From positions 62,001 through 126,000 of the forward strand of contig NZ_JBKFGH010000011.1 of assembly GCF_051233475.1 (NCBI RefSeq): a stretch of DNA of 64,000 nt, given 5' to 3'. Numbering within the stretch: position 1 is the stretch's first letter; each line of letters begins with the position of its first letter. The DNA is from Bacillus_BU sp051233475 (lineage in GTDB: Bacteria; Bacillota; Bacilli; Bacillales; Cytobacillaceae). This document shows positions 17,081 through 25,168 of the stretch, one piece after another. A program made the translations under genes and the position numbers. The notes beneath the pieces were generated by a model. That model did not search any database, was not told the origin of the DNA, and saw only the letters and a program-made list of their open reading frames with translations.

Positions 17081-18289
17081 ATGAATTATGATCGGATTAT
17101 TATTCGTTACGGCGAAATATCGACAAAAGGTAGAAATCGAAAATTATTTATTGATAAATTAAGAAGAAGCATCAAACCGTTGTTAAGAAACACACCAAGA
17201 GCCAAAATCGATGCAAGTCGAGACCGAATGTACATTTTATTAAACGGGGAAAATGGTTCTGGAATCATCGAAGGATTAAAGGGGATATTTGGGATACAAT
17301 CCTTTAGCCCGGCAGTTAAAGTAGACAAGGACATCGAAAAAATGAAGGAAGCTGCGTTAACGCTTTTTCAAGAAGTATATGAAGAAGGGAAAACCTTTAA
17401 AATTACTGGTAAACGTTCCGATAAAACTTTTGAGCTGACCAGTGAAGATATAAATCAGGAATTTGGTGCTCATTTACTTCAAAACATAGACAATTTAAAG
17501 GTAAATGTAAAAAATCCTGATATCAATTTATTGATTGAAATTCGTTCTGATGCTGCGTATCTATCGTGCGAGACCATCAAGGGCGCGGGCGGATTGCCGG
17601 TTGGCTCAAGCGGTAAAGCAATGTTAATGCTGTCCGGTGGTATTGATAGTCCGGTTGCAGGATTTTTAGCAATGAAAAGGGGATTAGAGATAGAAGCTGT
17701 TCATTTTTATAGTCCCCCATTCACAAGTGAACGTTCCAAACAAAAAGTAATCGATTTAACAGAAAAATTGGCCAATGTAAGCGGCTATGTTGATCTTCAT
17801 ATTGTTCCATTTACTGAGATCCAGCAAATCATTCAAAAGCAAATACCAGAAAATTATTCGATGACAACGACAAGACGGATGATGCTGAGAATAACTGATG
17901 AAATTCGGAAAAGACGGGAAGGACTGGCAATTATCACGGGTGAAAGCCTTGGTCAGGTTGCGAGTCAGACGTTGGAAAGCATGTATGCCATCAATGATGT
18001 CACGAATACACCGATAATAAGACCATTGATTACTGTAGATAAGCACGACACAATCGAGATTGCTAAGGAAATCGATACATACGATATTTCGATCCGTCCT
18101 TATGACGATTGTTGTACCGTTTTTGTTCCTTCCTCACCAAAAACGAAGCCAAAACGTGATAAAGTTCTACATTATGAAAGCTTTTTTGATTTTGAACCTT
18201 TTATTGAAAAAGCTGTAAATGAAACTGAAATAGTTCGTATAAGAATAGGGAACGAAAACCATAATATGTCAGTAGACGATTTGTTCTAG
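17081..18289 (+). CDS. thiI: tRNA 4-thiouridine synthase ThiI
   Basis: A 402-residue enzyme that adenylates uridine 8 of tRNA and inserts sulfur. A ferredoxin-like/THUMP RNA-binding half (residues about 1-165) is followed by a PP-loop ATPase with SGGIDSPVAGFLAMKRG near residue 184. The protein stops at the length of B. subtilis ThiI and lacks the rhodanese domain of the E. coli protein, so sulfur must be passed from a partner, presumably the adjacent NifZ. The one-base gap to nifZ implies a shared transcript. Confidence 0.95.
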   Translation: MNYDRIIIRYGEISTKGRNRKLFIDKLRRSIKPLLRNTPRAKIDASRDRMYILLNGENGSGIIEGLKGIFGIQSFSPAVKVDKDIEKMKEAALTLFQEVYEEGKTFKITGKRSDKTFELTSEDINQEFGAHLLQNIDNLKVNVKNPDINLLIEIRSDAAYLSCETIKGAGGLPVGSSGKAMLMLSGGIDSPVAGFLAMKRGLEIEAVHFYSPPFTSERSKQKVIDLTEKLANVSGYVDLHIVPFTEIQQIIQKQIPENYSMTTTRRMMLRITDEIRKRREGLAIITGESLGQVASQTLESMYAINDVTNTPIIRPLITVDKHDTIEIAKEIDTYDISIRPYDDCCTVFVPSSPKTKPKRDKVLHYESFFDFEPFIEKAVNETEIVRIRIGNENHNMSVDDLF

Positions 18290-18341
18290 GTAGAAAACAT
18301 CATTTGTTAAGAAATTGTGAACATTTACCAACAGAAGTTTT

Positions 18342-18371
18342 GTATGAAGCTATGTGATTCTACACACTCTA
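18342..18371 (+). promoter_or_regulatory. Possible sigma-G promoter of sspA
   Basis: GTATG at 18342-18346 fits the -35 pattern GNATR, and CACTCTA at 18365-18371 matches 6 of 7 positions of CATNNTA, with an 18-base spacer. The leader would be very short because the ribosome site starts at 18379, which lowers confidence. Confidence 0.4.
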
Positions 18372-18394
18372 TACTCACAAGGAGGTGAAATCAC

Positions 18395-18595
18395 ATGCCA
18401 AACAACAACTCAAACAACTTATTAGTTCCAGGTGTAGAGCAAGCTCTTAACCAAATGAAGTATGAAATCGCTACTGAATTTGGTGTAAACCTTGGGGCAG
18501 ATACTACATCACGCGCTAACGGTTCCGTTGGTGGTGAAATCACAAAGCGTTTAGTATCAATGGCTCAACAACAGTTGAGTGGTTTTACTCGATAA
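18395..18595 (+). CDS. sspA: Alpha/beta-type small acid-soluble spore protein
   Basis: A 66-residue DNA-binding protein that coats the chromosome in the spore core and protects it from UV and heat. It shows the family signature throughout: LLVPGVEQALNQMKYEIATEFGV with the germination protease (GPR) cleavage site EIATEFG, and GGEITKRLVSMAQQQLSG. A strong AAGGAGGTG ribosome site lies 8 bases before the ATG. It is a one-gene unit with its own terminator. Expression would be expected in the forespore under sigma-G. Confidence 0.97.
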   Translation: MPNNNSNNLLVPGVEQALNQMKYEIATEFGVNLGADTTSRANGSVGGEITKRLVSMAQQQLSGFTR

Positions 18596-18618
18596 CAAAA
18601 AAATATAAATGGCTACAG

Positions 18619-18650
18619 GAAGCGGGTCTTCGGGCTCGCTTCTTATTATT
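18619..18650 (+). terminator. Terminator after sspA
   Basis: GAAGCGGGTC-TTCG-GGCTCGCTTC, a 10-bp stem with a stable TTCG tetraloop, followed by TTATTATTTG. Confidence 0.75.
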
Positions 18651-18653
18651 TGT

Positions 18654-18667
18654 TGGAAACGTTTACA
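18654..18667 (+). promoter_or_regulatory. Candidate CcpA cre site upstream of ytcI
   Basis: TGGAAACGTTTACA matches the cre consensus TGWAANCGNTNNCA at 13 of 14 positions. It lies 132 bases before ytcI and after the sspA terminator, so ytcI is the only likely target. It parallels the site before acsA. Confidence 0.7.
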
Positions 18668-18798
18668 AAAAGTGACATCTTTTCATCGCTTTTTGTCAAA
18701 ATAAATAGAAAAATAATTTTAAATTTTTAAAAAATTTGTATTAAAATGAAGAGGTAAGTTATTTTTATTATGACCATTATTTCAAAGGGGGAAATAGT

Positions 18799-20385
18799 AT
18801 GGGTAGAGGAGAATTACTTGCACCACAGCAATACAACTTAGTAAGTGAGGTAGAACAATATGCGAGAGATGAACAAAAGCTCGCATTAAAATGGGAAAAT
18901 GAAGCTGGGGAAACAAAAGAAGTTACATATAAGCAATTAATCAATAATACAAATAAAGTTGGAAATCTCCTTAAACAAAATGGCTTACAAAAAGGAGATG
19001 TAATCTTAGTTATGGTACCTCGTTTAATTGAGGCCTATCAGGTTTATCTTGGCGCTTTAAAAACAGGTATCGTCGTGATTCCAAGTTCAGAAATGTTACG
19101 AAAAAAAGATTTGCAATATCGGATCACTCATGGTGATGTGAAAGCTGTTGTATGTTATTATCCGTATTTAGATCAATTTGTAGGGCTTGAAGAAGCGGAA
19201 AATCTCCAAAAATTTGTGATCGGCGCAGAGGCTGATGGTTGGATCCAGCTTGATGGGGAATTGGCGCATGTTTCTGATCAATTAGATTTTGCAGATACGC
19301 TAGCAAGTGATATGGCCTTTTTATCGTATACTTCAGGAACAACTGGCAATCCAAAAGGAGTTGTTCATACTCACGGATGGGCATATGCTCATTTACGTAC
19401 GGCAGCGAAAAATTGGCTTGGCATTGAAGAGGGAGATAAGGTATGGGCAACAGCGAGTCCAGGCTGGCAAAAATGGATTTGGAGCCCGTTTTTATCTGTT
19501 TTAGGTTCAGGTGCAACTGGAATTGTATATAATGGGAAATTTGAACCGCAAAAATATCTGCAATTGTTAGAAAAGAATGATGTGAATGTACTGTGCTGCA
19601 CTCCAACTGAATACCGGATTATGGCTAAGGTCGATAATCTTGACCAATACAATTTGCCGCACCTTCACAGTGCTGTTTCTGCAGGGGAGCCATTAAACCG
19701 TGAAGTAATCGATACATTTAAGCGCCATTTTAATGTTGAAGTTAGAGATGGTTATGGTCAAACTGAAAATACTTTATTAATCGGTGTTACAAAGGGTATG
19801 GAGTTAAAGGCTGGTTCAATGGGCAAACCGACACCGGGAAATCGTGTTGAAATAATCGATGAAAATGGACAACCTTGTGCAGTAGGAGAGGTGGGCGATA
19901 TCGCTGTCCATGTCGAAACACCAGCTCTATTTAAGGAATACTATAAGGATCCTGAGAGAACGGCGATGCAATTCCGTGGCGAATATTATGTAACCGGTGA
20001 CAAAGCGAAGAAGGACGAGGAAGGATATTTCTGGTTTGAAGGTCGCGGGGACGATATCATCATTAGTTCTGGATATACGATTGGGCCATTTGAGGTAGAG
20101 GATGCACTTGTGAAACACCCTTATGTTAAAGAGTGTGCGGTAGTAGCGAGTCCAGATGAAATCCGTGGAAATATCGTAAAGGCTTTTATTGTATTAAGGG
20201 AAGAAATTAATGAAAATGACCCTAATCTTATAAAAACACTGCAAGAGCATGTAAAGGAGCTTACTGCACCTTATAAATATCCTCGTGCAATTGAATTCTT
20301 ATCAGAACTTCCAAAAACAACTTCTGGTAAAATTCGTCGTATTGAATTACGTCAGAAAGAATTAGAAGCTTTCAGCGCACGATAA
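18799..20385 (+). CDS. ytcI: Acyl-CoA synthetase YtcI (AMP-forming, AcsA paralogue)
   Basis: A 528-residue AMP-forming acid-CoA ligase. The ATP signature YTSGTTGNPKGVVH is near residue 177, the adenylate motif GYGQTEN near 323, the hinge region near 396 (TGDKAKKDEEGYFWFEGRGDD), and the catalytic lysine is K511 in PKTTSGKIRR. It resembles AcsA but is shorter and lacks part of the N-terminal region; the family includes medium- and branched-chain acyl-CoA synthetases, so the acid used is uncertain. It has the same C-terminal lysine context that AcuA recognises in AcsA, so acetyl regulation is possible. AAAGGGGG precedes the ATG. A strong cre candidate upstream suggests carbon catabolite control. 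Confidence 0.88.
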   Translation: MGRGELLAPQQYNLVSEVEQYARDEQKLALKWENEAGETKEVTYKQLINNTNKVGNLLKQNGLQKGDVILVMVPRLIEAYQVYLGALKTGIVVIPSSEMLRKKDLQYRITHGDVKAVVCYYPYLDQFVGLEEAENLQKFVIGAEADGWIQLDGELAHVSDQLDFADTLASDMAFLSYTSGTTGNPKGVVHTHGWAYAHLRTAAKNWLGIEEGDKVWATASPGWQKWIWSPFLSVLGSGATGIVYNGKFEPQKYLQLLEKNDVNVLCCTPTEYRIMAKVDNLDQYNLPHLHSAVSAGEPLNREVIDTFKRHFNVEVRDGYGQTENTLLIGVTKGMELKAGSMGKPTPGNRVEIIDENGQPCAVGEVGDIAVHVETPALFKEYYKDPERTAMQFRGEYYVTGDKAKKDEEGYFWFEGRGDDIIISSGYTIGPFEVEDALVKHPYVKECAVVASPDEIRGNIVKAFIVLREEINENDPNLIKTLQEHVKELTAPYKYPRAIEFLSELPKTTSGKIRRIELRQKELEAFSAR

Positions 20386-20390
20386 AGAAA

Positions 20391-20427
20391 AACAATAAAG
20401 GCTGACTTCGGTCAGCCTTTATTGTTT
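20391..20427. terminator. Terminator after ytcI
   Basis: AACAATAAAGGCTGAC and GTCAGCCTTTATTGTT are perfect complements (16 bp) around a TTCG loop. Confidence 0.85.
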
Positions 20428-20429
20428 GC

Positions 20430-20594
20430 TGTGTTAAAGAACAATGTTAATTTTAAGCACGCTGTTGATTGGAGCGGAAGGTGCGAGACTCCTGCGGGAG
20501 AAGGTGTCACGGGAGACCCCACAGGCGCTATGGCGCCGAGGAGGCTCCTGGACTCCCCCGCGGAAAGGGAGCACCTCTCGCTGCAATCAACAGC
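20430..20594 (+). repeat. Long-hairpin intergenic repeat, copy 1
   Basis: The core runs from GCTGTTGATTG (20461) to CAATCAACAGC (20594), which are inverted copies. The next bases also pair (GAGCGGAAGGTGC with GCACCTCTCGCT), and the centre is GGCGC-TATG-GCGCC, so the whole core can fold as one long imperfect hairpin. A left extension (TGTTAAAGAACAATGTT...) is shared with copy 4 at 63876. It lies between the ytcI terminator and the 3' end of the NAD kinase gene. GC content is much higher than nearby DNA. No protein is encoded; the short frames across it are artefacts. Confidence 0.85.
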
Positions 20595-20605
20595 AATCTA
20601 ACAGC

Positions 20606-21406
20606 CTATAAAAAAGACCTTTTAACTTTTTCCCAGAAGGAATTGTTTTTCAATTTAACCGTTTTTATTTTTTTATCACTCAATTTAATTTCTATTTTTT
20701 CAACGTGCTTAATACTTAACGCTTCATTGTCCATCCCCATTGTTGGATGGTCATTGCCATCTTGAACCACCTTTAACGTAAGCGAATGTTCGCCACTAAG
20801 AATAAATGGGGAACCTAAAGTACGGAACCGATTATTATTTAATGAAGCGAGCTCACTCACTTGTAAACACGGAAGAGAGGGGTCTACAACAGCCCCGTTA
20901 ACGGATTTATTATATGCTGTACTTCCTGTGGGAGTGGCAACGATAATGCCATCACCTCTAAATGTTTCAAAATGGAGTTGATCAATAAAGATATCAACAA
21001 CAAAAGTTTTAATAATCGCAGACCGGATACTAAATTCGTTTAAACAGTAAAATGTCGTTTCCTCGTCAACAATCGCTTCAATAATTGGATAACGAAGCAC
21101 TTGGATTTGTTCATTTGCCATTGCATAAATCATCTCTGGAATTTCATCTAAATGAAAATCACAGTACATATTTAAACGTCCAGTTGTGGAAATACCGACA
21201 TACAGACTGTCCTCCTTGAAGCCAGTTTTTCTTACTGCTTGCAAAAAGGTACCATCATTTCCAATGCTAACAATGATATTTGCCTTTTTAGGATCATTCG
21301 TGATGTGAAATCCATACGTTTCTGCTTCTTTATAAAGGGGAGTGACTTTTTGTATTGTGTCAGCATCATTATGATGAAAAAAATACAAAGAATTTCGGTT
21401 GGTCAT
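20606..21406 (-). CDS. ytdI: NAD kinase 2
   Basis: A 266-residue ATP-NAD kinase that makes NADP. The signature GNDGTFLQAVR (near residue 51), NEFSIRS (near 119) and the TPTGSTAYNKS loop (near 155) are all present. Bacilli usually have two NAD kinases; the position next to ytcI and sppA fits the B. subtilis ytdI gene. A strong AAAGGAGG site precedes the ATG at 21406. It is divergent from sppA. The stop lies only 11 bases from repeat copy 1, and no separate terminator is visible before it, so the repeat may be read as part of the transcript end. Confidence 0.93.
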   Translation of the reverse strand: MTNRNSLYFFHHNDADTIQKVTPLYKEAETYGFHITNDPKKANIIVSIGNDGTFLQAVRKTGFKEDSLYVGISTTGRLNMYCDFHLDEIPEMIYAMANEQIQVLRYPIIEAIVDEETTFYCLNEFSIRSAIIKTFVVDIFIDQLHFETFRGDGIIVATPTGSTAYNKSVNGAVVDPSLPCLQVSELASLNNNRFRTLGSPFILSGEHSLTLKVVQDGNDHPTMGMDNEALSIKHVEKIEIKLSDKKIKTVKLKNNSFWEKVKRSFL

Positions 21407-21538
21407 CTGTTTTTCCTCCTTTATGAAATTAATGATGTTTTTTTTTACCTTTTATGCCAATTATTTTGTACAATGATTAATATTAATTAGTGTAACATAT
21501 TTTTAAATGCTAAAAAAAATAGAGAAGGAGCATTAAAG

Positions 21539-22549
21539 ATGAATGGAAAACGTTGGGCTGCATTGGGAATTGCGACTGGGTTATTTATAGTATCTATTTT
21601 AATCAATACATTAAGTTCGTTTGCATTTACGGAGGTGGACTCTGGATTTACTAATTTATTCGCCACTACCGATGAAACGTTTATGGAAGAGATTGTCAAG
21701 GAGGGCGATGAATTCAATAAAATTGCTGTCCTGGATGTGGATGGAGTTATTCAAGATACTGGGGATGTTGGTTCATTTTTTGAAAGTCCAACCTATAATC
21801 ATCGTAGTTTTATGGAGAAGCTTGATTATGTAAAAGACGATGACACAATCAAAGGAATTATTTTAAAAATAAATTCCCCCGGCGGCGGCGTAATGGAAAG
21901 TGCTGAAATTCATGATAAGCTGTTAGAAATTAAGAAGGAAACAAAAAAGAAAATTTACGTTTCAATGGGGGCTGTCGCAGCATCAGGAGGATATTATATC
22001 GCTACTCCGGCAGATAAAATTTTTGCCAGTAAAGAAACAATGACAGGCTCATTAGGGGTCATCATGCAAGGAATCAATTATTCAGGTCTTGCCGAAAAAT
22101 ACGGTGTCGATTTTGTCACGATAAAAAGCGGACCGTATAAAGATATCATGAGTCCGACTCGAGAGATGACAGAAGAAGAAAGAAATATATTACAGAATAT
22201 GATAAATAATTCGTATGAAGGCTTTGTAAAGGTGATTTCTGACGGTAGAGGGATTCCGTCCGACGAAGTTAAAAAAATTGCAGATGGCCGTATTTATGAT
22301 GGCCGTCAGGCAAAAGAGTTAAACTTAATTGATCAATACGGATATTTAGATGATGTTATTGCCAACATGAGAAAAGATTTACATATTAGAGATGCTCAAG
22401 TTATTCGATATACTGAAAGTTTCGGTTTTGAGTCATTATTTTCAATGGGAGCGAGTAAGCTAGCAGGCAAGGATTTAGAAATTGCAGGGTTAATGAAGGT
22501 CTTAGCTCAACCGAATTCTCCCCGTTTAATGTATCTTTACGCGGAATAA
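21539..22549 (+). CDS. sppA: Signal peptide peptidase SppA
   Basis: A 336-residue membrane-anchored serine protease that degrades cleaved signal peptides. One N-terminal membrane segment (residues 5-27) is followed by a ClpP-like domain. The serine nucleophile is S149 in VAASGGYYIA and the general-base lysine is K201 in SGPYKDIMSP; these sit two residues later than S147 and K199 of B. subtilis SppA. GAGAAGGAG precedes the ATG. yteJ follows after 14 bases, so the pair is probably one operon. In B. subtilis it is linked to resistance to antibacterial peptides. Confidence 0.95.
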   Translation: MNGKRWAALGIATGLFIVSILINTLSSFAFTEVDSGFTNLFATTDETFMEEIVKEGDEFNKIAVLDVDGVIQDTGDVGSFFESPTYNHRSFMEKLDYVKDDDTIKGIILKINSPGGGVMESAEIHDKLLEIKKETKKKIYVSMGAVAASGGYYIATPADKIFASKETMTGSLGVIMQGINYSGLAEKYGVDFVTIKSGPYKDIMSPTREMTEEERNILQNMINNSYEGFVKVISDGRGIPSDEVKKIADGRIYDGRQAKELNLIDQYGYLDDVIANMRKDLHIRDAQVIRYTESFGFESLFSMGASKLAGKDLEIAGLMKVLAQPNSPRLMYLYAE

Positions 22550-22563
22550 AGGAGGGAGTAATC

Positions 22564-23118
22564 ATGAGCTACGAAGATTATAATGAGCAACAAACAACAC
22601 AAGTAGATGTCCCGTCTCGAGAAAGTGATTCTATAAATAGTCATTCTACAGAGTCGATGGAAGGTCAGGACCACAATCAAATGTATCATAATATAACAGC
22701 GATACCGATTCGCTTTGCCGGCTTTTGGATGCGGTTTTGGGCCTATCTTCTTGATTTGATTGTGATTGGAAGTATTAATCGAATTATCATTAACCCGATT
22801 TTTCGATTTTTTGATCTTTCCCTTCAAGACCCTGGTATATTCGCCCCGGTTTCCATTGTAACGGCAGTTACTTTCTATGGATATTTCGTTTTGATGACCA
22901 AATTTTTTGGGCAGACGCTTGGAAAAATGGTCTTTGGCTTACGGGTTGTTACTTTAGCTGGGAAGCCATTATCATGGAATACAGTCCTTTTTCGGGAGTG
23001 GATCGGCCGATTTATTTCCGTGACGCTTTTTGTTAGTTATGTAATCATTGCATTTTTACCAAAAAAACAAGGCTTGCATGATCTTTTCGTTGATACAAGC
23101 GTAATCCATAATAAGTAA
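22564..23118 (+). CDS. yteJ: RDD-family membrane protein YteJ
   Basis: A 184-residue protein with a hydrophilic N-terminus and an RDD domain from about residue 50 (RFAGFWMRFWAYLLDLIVIGS). Three hydrophobic segments are visible: about 60-75, 95-118 and 155-172, with GQTLGKMVFGLRVV between them. RDD proteins are small membrane proteins, some linked to ion transport. In B. subtilis YteJ is encoded next to sppA and is reported to counteract it. AAAGGAGGGAG precedes the ATG. Confidence 0.9.
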   Translation: MSYEDYNEQQTTQVDVPSRESDSINSHSTESMEGQDHNQMYHNITAIPIRFAGFWMRFWAYLLDLIVIGSINRIIINPIFRFFDLSLQDPGIFAPVSIVTAVTFYGYFVLMTKFFGQTLGKMVFGLRVVTLAGKPLSWNTVLFREWIGRFISVTLFVSYVIIAFLPKKQGLHDLFVDTSVIHNK

Positions 23119-23122
23119 ATGG

Positions 23123-23158
23123 ATAAACCTGCTAAATTTTAGCAGGTTTATTTTTTTT
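23123..23158 (+). terminator. Terminator after sppA-yteJ
   Basis: AAACCTGCTAAA / TTTAGCAGGTTT followed by ATTTTTTTTC. Confidence 0.88.
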
Positions 23159-23199
23159 CTTTACGTAGATACTAAAAGGCTGAAAGGTAGTGAGGTAAT

Positions 23200-23910
23200 T
23201 TGAAATGGCTTGTCATTGGACTCTTCATTTTTTTTCTCCTAATCATTCTAATTATTATTACAAAAATTACAATTCTTTTTAGTGTTCTGCACAGCCAACA
23301 AGATAACCAGATTAATGTAAAATTTAAAGCTTGGTTTGGATTAATTACCTATAAAATCTCCGTCCCTCTTATCAAACTGGATAATGATTCTCCTTCCGTT
23401 GTGTATAAAGAAAAAGTGCAAACAGCCACACAACAAGAACCAAACAAGGAAGATGTAAAAAAATTCTCTGCAAGAGAAATGATTAATAGCATGCATGATA
23501 TGAAAGTAACGTTAAACCATGTCATATCCTTACATAAGATTGTTCGAAGTTTCCTTAAAAAGATCTCGGTTAAGAAAGTAGAGTGGCATTCTGTAATCGG
23601 AATCGGTGATGCTGCATTAACTGGAAGCTTAACGGGGGCACTTTGGGCTGCCAAAGGAGGGCTTATAGGTTTGATTAGCCATTATTTTAAACTAAAAGAA
23701 ATGCCTATTATTTCGATAACACCTAGTTTTCAAAAAGCTATTTCACAAACTAATTTTCAATGTATGATTCAATTTCGCATCGGGTATGCTATGTTAGCAG
23801 GAATAAAACTAGTGAAATTCTGGAAAGGTGGGAGACCTCATTTCCAGTCCGAGCAATTAAAGTTCATTTCTAAGGATAAGTCAAAAGTGTTTAATGAAGG
23901 AGGAAGATAG
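23200..23910 (+). CDS. ytfI: DUF2953 membrane protein YtfI
   Basis: A 236-residue protein with one N-terminal membrane segment (residues 3-27) and a conserved C-terminal half containing GIGDAALTGSLTGALWAAKGG, typical of the DUF2953 family. Function is unknown; in Bacillus it is always next to the sporulation gene gerW/ytfJ, as here, where one base separates the stop and the next ATG. The start is a TTG at 23200 with GAAAGGTAGTGAGG just before it; no ATG gives the hydrophobic N-terminus. Expression during sporulation is an inference from the neighbour. Confidence 0.82.
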   Translation: MKWLVIGLFIFFLLIILIIITKITILFSVLHSQQDNQINVKFKAWFGLITYKISVPLIKLDNDSPSVVYKEKVQTATQQEPNKEDVKKFSAREMINSMHDMKVTLNHVISLHKIVRSFLKKISVKKVEWHSVIGIGDAALTGSLTGALWAAKGGLIGLISHYFKLKEMPIISITPSFQKAISQTNFQCMIQFRIGYAMLAGIKLVKFWKGGRPHFQSEQLKFISKDKSKVFNEGGR

Positions 23911-23911
23911 C

Positions 23912-24409
23912 ATGTCTGATCATCCAATTCAAGGATTAATGACAACCGCGATGGAGAACCTGAAAGAAATGATTGATGTTAATACGATAATAGGGGATCC
24001 AGTAGAAACACCAGATGGCAGTGTCATTTTAACGGTTTCGAAAGTAGGCTTTGGCTTTGCGGCTGGAGGAAGTGAATTTATTATTGATAATGGGGGTGGA
24101 GGCTCCGGTTCAGGAGGGGGCTCAGGATCTAAAGAGCAGAATCAAAGCGGGCCTAAGCATCCGTTTGGCGGCGGTAGTGGTGGCGGTGTTTCGATTACGC
24201 CAATCGCATTTTTGATTGTAAGTTCAAATGGTGTAAAAATGCTCCATTTAGATGAAAATACTCATTTATACGAAAAAATATTAGATTTAGCTCCTCAGGC
24301 AGTTGAAAAAATACAGCAAATGATGTCTAAAAAGGATCAAAATAATCAATCAGGACAACAGCAAAACAATCAACAGGGAAATAATGATGGACAAAAACAG
24401 GAATTTTAG
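23912..24409 (+). CDS. gerW: GerW-family sporulation protein YtfJ
   Basis: A 165-residue protein of the GerW family, needed in B. subtilis for full germination of spores with L-alanine. The N-terminal region (HPIQGLMTTAMENLKEMIDVNTIIGDPV) and the core VILTVSKVGFGFAAGGSEF are characteristic. A glycine/serine-rich loop lies near residues 62-95, and the last 25 residues are a glutamine/asparagine-rich tail. I chose the ATG at 23912 because AAGGAGGA is properly spaced before it; the frame from 23894 would start inside that site. It follows ytfI with one base between. Confidence 0.92.
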   Translation: MSDHPIQGLMTTAMENLKEMIDVNTIIGDPVETPDGSVILTVSKVGFGFAAGGSEFIIDNGGGGSGSGGGSGSKEQNQSGPKHPFGGGSGGGVSITPIAFLIVSSNGVKMLHLDENTHLYEKILDLAPQAVEKIQQMMSKKDQNNQSGQQQNNQQGNNDGQKQEF

Positions 24410-24439
24410 AAAACTCGCCTTTTTAAGGGCGAGTTTTCC
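24410..24439 (+). terminator. Terminator after gerW
   Basis: AAAACTCGCC / GGCGAGTTTT directly after the stop, followed by CCTTT. Confidence 0.8.
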
Positions 24440-24475
24440 TTTGCGATCAAGTTTGTCTATCCCGAGGCTTAATAA

Positions 24476-24504
24476 TTGAAAAAAATATTTTGAAAAGTTA
24501 TGAT
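24476..24504 (+). promoter_or_regulatory. Sigma-A type promoter of tpx
   Basis: TTGAAA at 24476-24481 and TATGAT at 24499-24504 are separated by exactly 17 bases, 40 bases before the tpx ATG. Confidence 0.65.
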
Positions 24505-24543
24505 TAACACTATGAGAGATGTAATAATTAAGGAGGCAAAAAC

Positions 24544-25044
24544 ATGGCATCAGTAACATTTAAAGGGAATCCAGTAACTCTATTAGGTCAGGAAGTCAAG
24601 GTCGGAGACAAGGCACCTAATTTTTCTGTGTTAGCAAATGATTTATCTGAAGTTACATTAGAGAATTCAAAAGGCAGCGTTCGTCTTGTAAGTGTAGTTC
24701 CTTCTTTAGATACTGGAGTTTGTGATGCACAAACTCGCCGTTTTAATGAAGAAGCGACAAAGTTAGGGAACGTTAAGGTTTTAACTGTAAGCGTTGACCT
24801 TCCATTTGCACAAAAACGTTGGTGTGGAGCGGCTGGAATTGAAAATGTCCAAACTCTTTCCGATCACCGTGATTTATCTTTCGGAGAAGCATATGGTGTA
24901 GCCATTCAAGAACTTCGTCTTTTGGCTCGTGCTGTTTTCGTAATCGATTCAAATGATGTTGTTACATATGCAGAATATGTCAGCGAAGCTACTAATCATC
25001 CAAATTACGAAGCGGCAATTGAAGCAGCAAAGCAAGCAAAATAA
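24544..25044 (+). CDS. tpx: Thiol peroxidase Tpx
   Basis: A 166-residue atypical 2-Cys peroxiredoxin that reduces hydrogen peroxide and organic peroxides using thioredoxin. The peroxidatic cysteine is C60 in PSLDTGVCDAQTRRF and the resolving cysteine is C94 in KRWCGAAG. GQEVKVGDKAPNFSV at the N-terminus is typical. AAGGAGG precedes the ATG by 9 bases. It is a one-gene unit with its own promoter and terminator, and cytoplasmic. Confidence 0.96.
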   Translation: MASVTFKGNPVTLLGQEVKVGDKAPNFSVLANDLSEVTLENSKGSVRLVSVVPSLDTGVCDAQTRRFNEEATKLGNVKVLTVSVDLPFAQKRWCGAAGIENVQTLSDHRDLSFGEAYGVAIQELRLLARAVFVIDSNDVVTYAEYVSEATNHPNYEAAIEAAKQAK

Positions 25045-25052
25045 GCTCGATG

Positions 25053-25087
25053 CAATAGACCCTTTTATAAAGGGTCTATTTTTTTTG
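25053..25087 (+). terminator. Terminator after tpx
   Basis: AATAGACCCTTT / AAAGGGTCTATT followed by an unbroken T-run. Confidence 0.9.
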
Positions 25088-25168
25088 TCATGTTTTGTAG
25101 AATTGATACTTGAGATTGGTTAGGTTGACCGTTAAAATAGGAAAATAGGATAAATTAGGAGGAAACTC

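Noticed and set aside
19124..19606. 160-residue minus-strand frame inside ytcI
   Set aside because: Antisense shadow of a clear adenylating enzyme; no ribosome site.
20469..20765. 98-residue frame across repeat copy 1
   Set aside because: It reads through the repeat and antisense to the NAD kinase gene; composition comes from the repeat.
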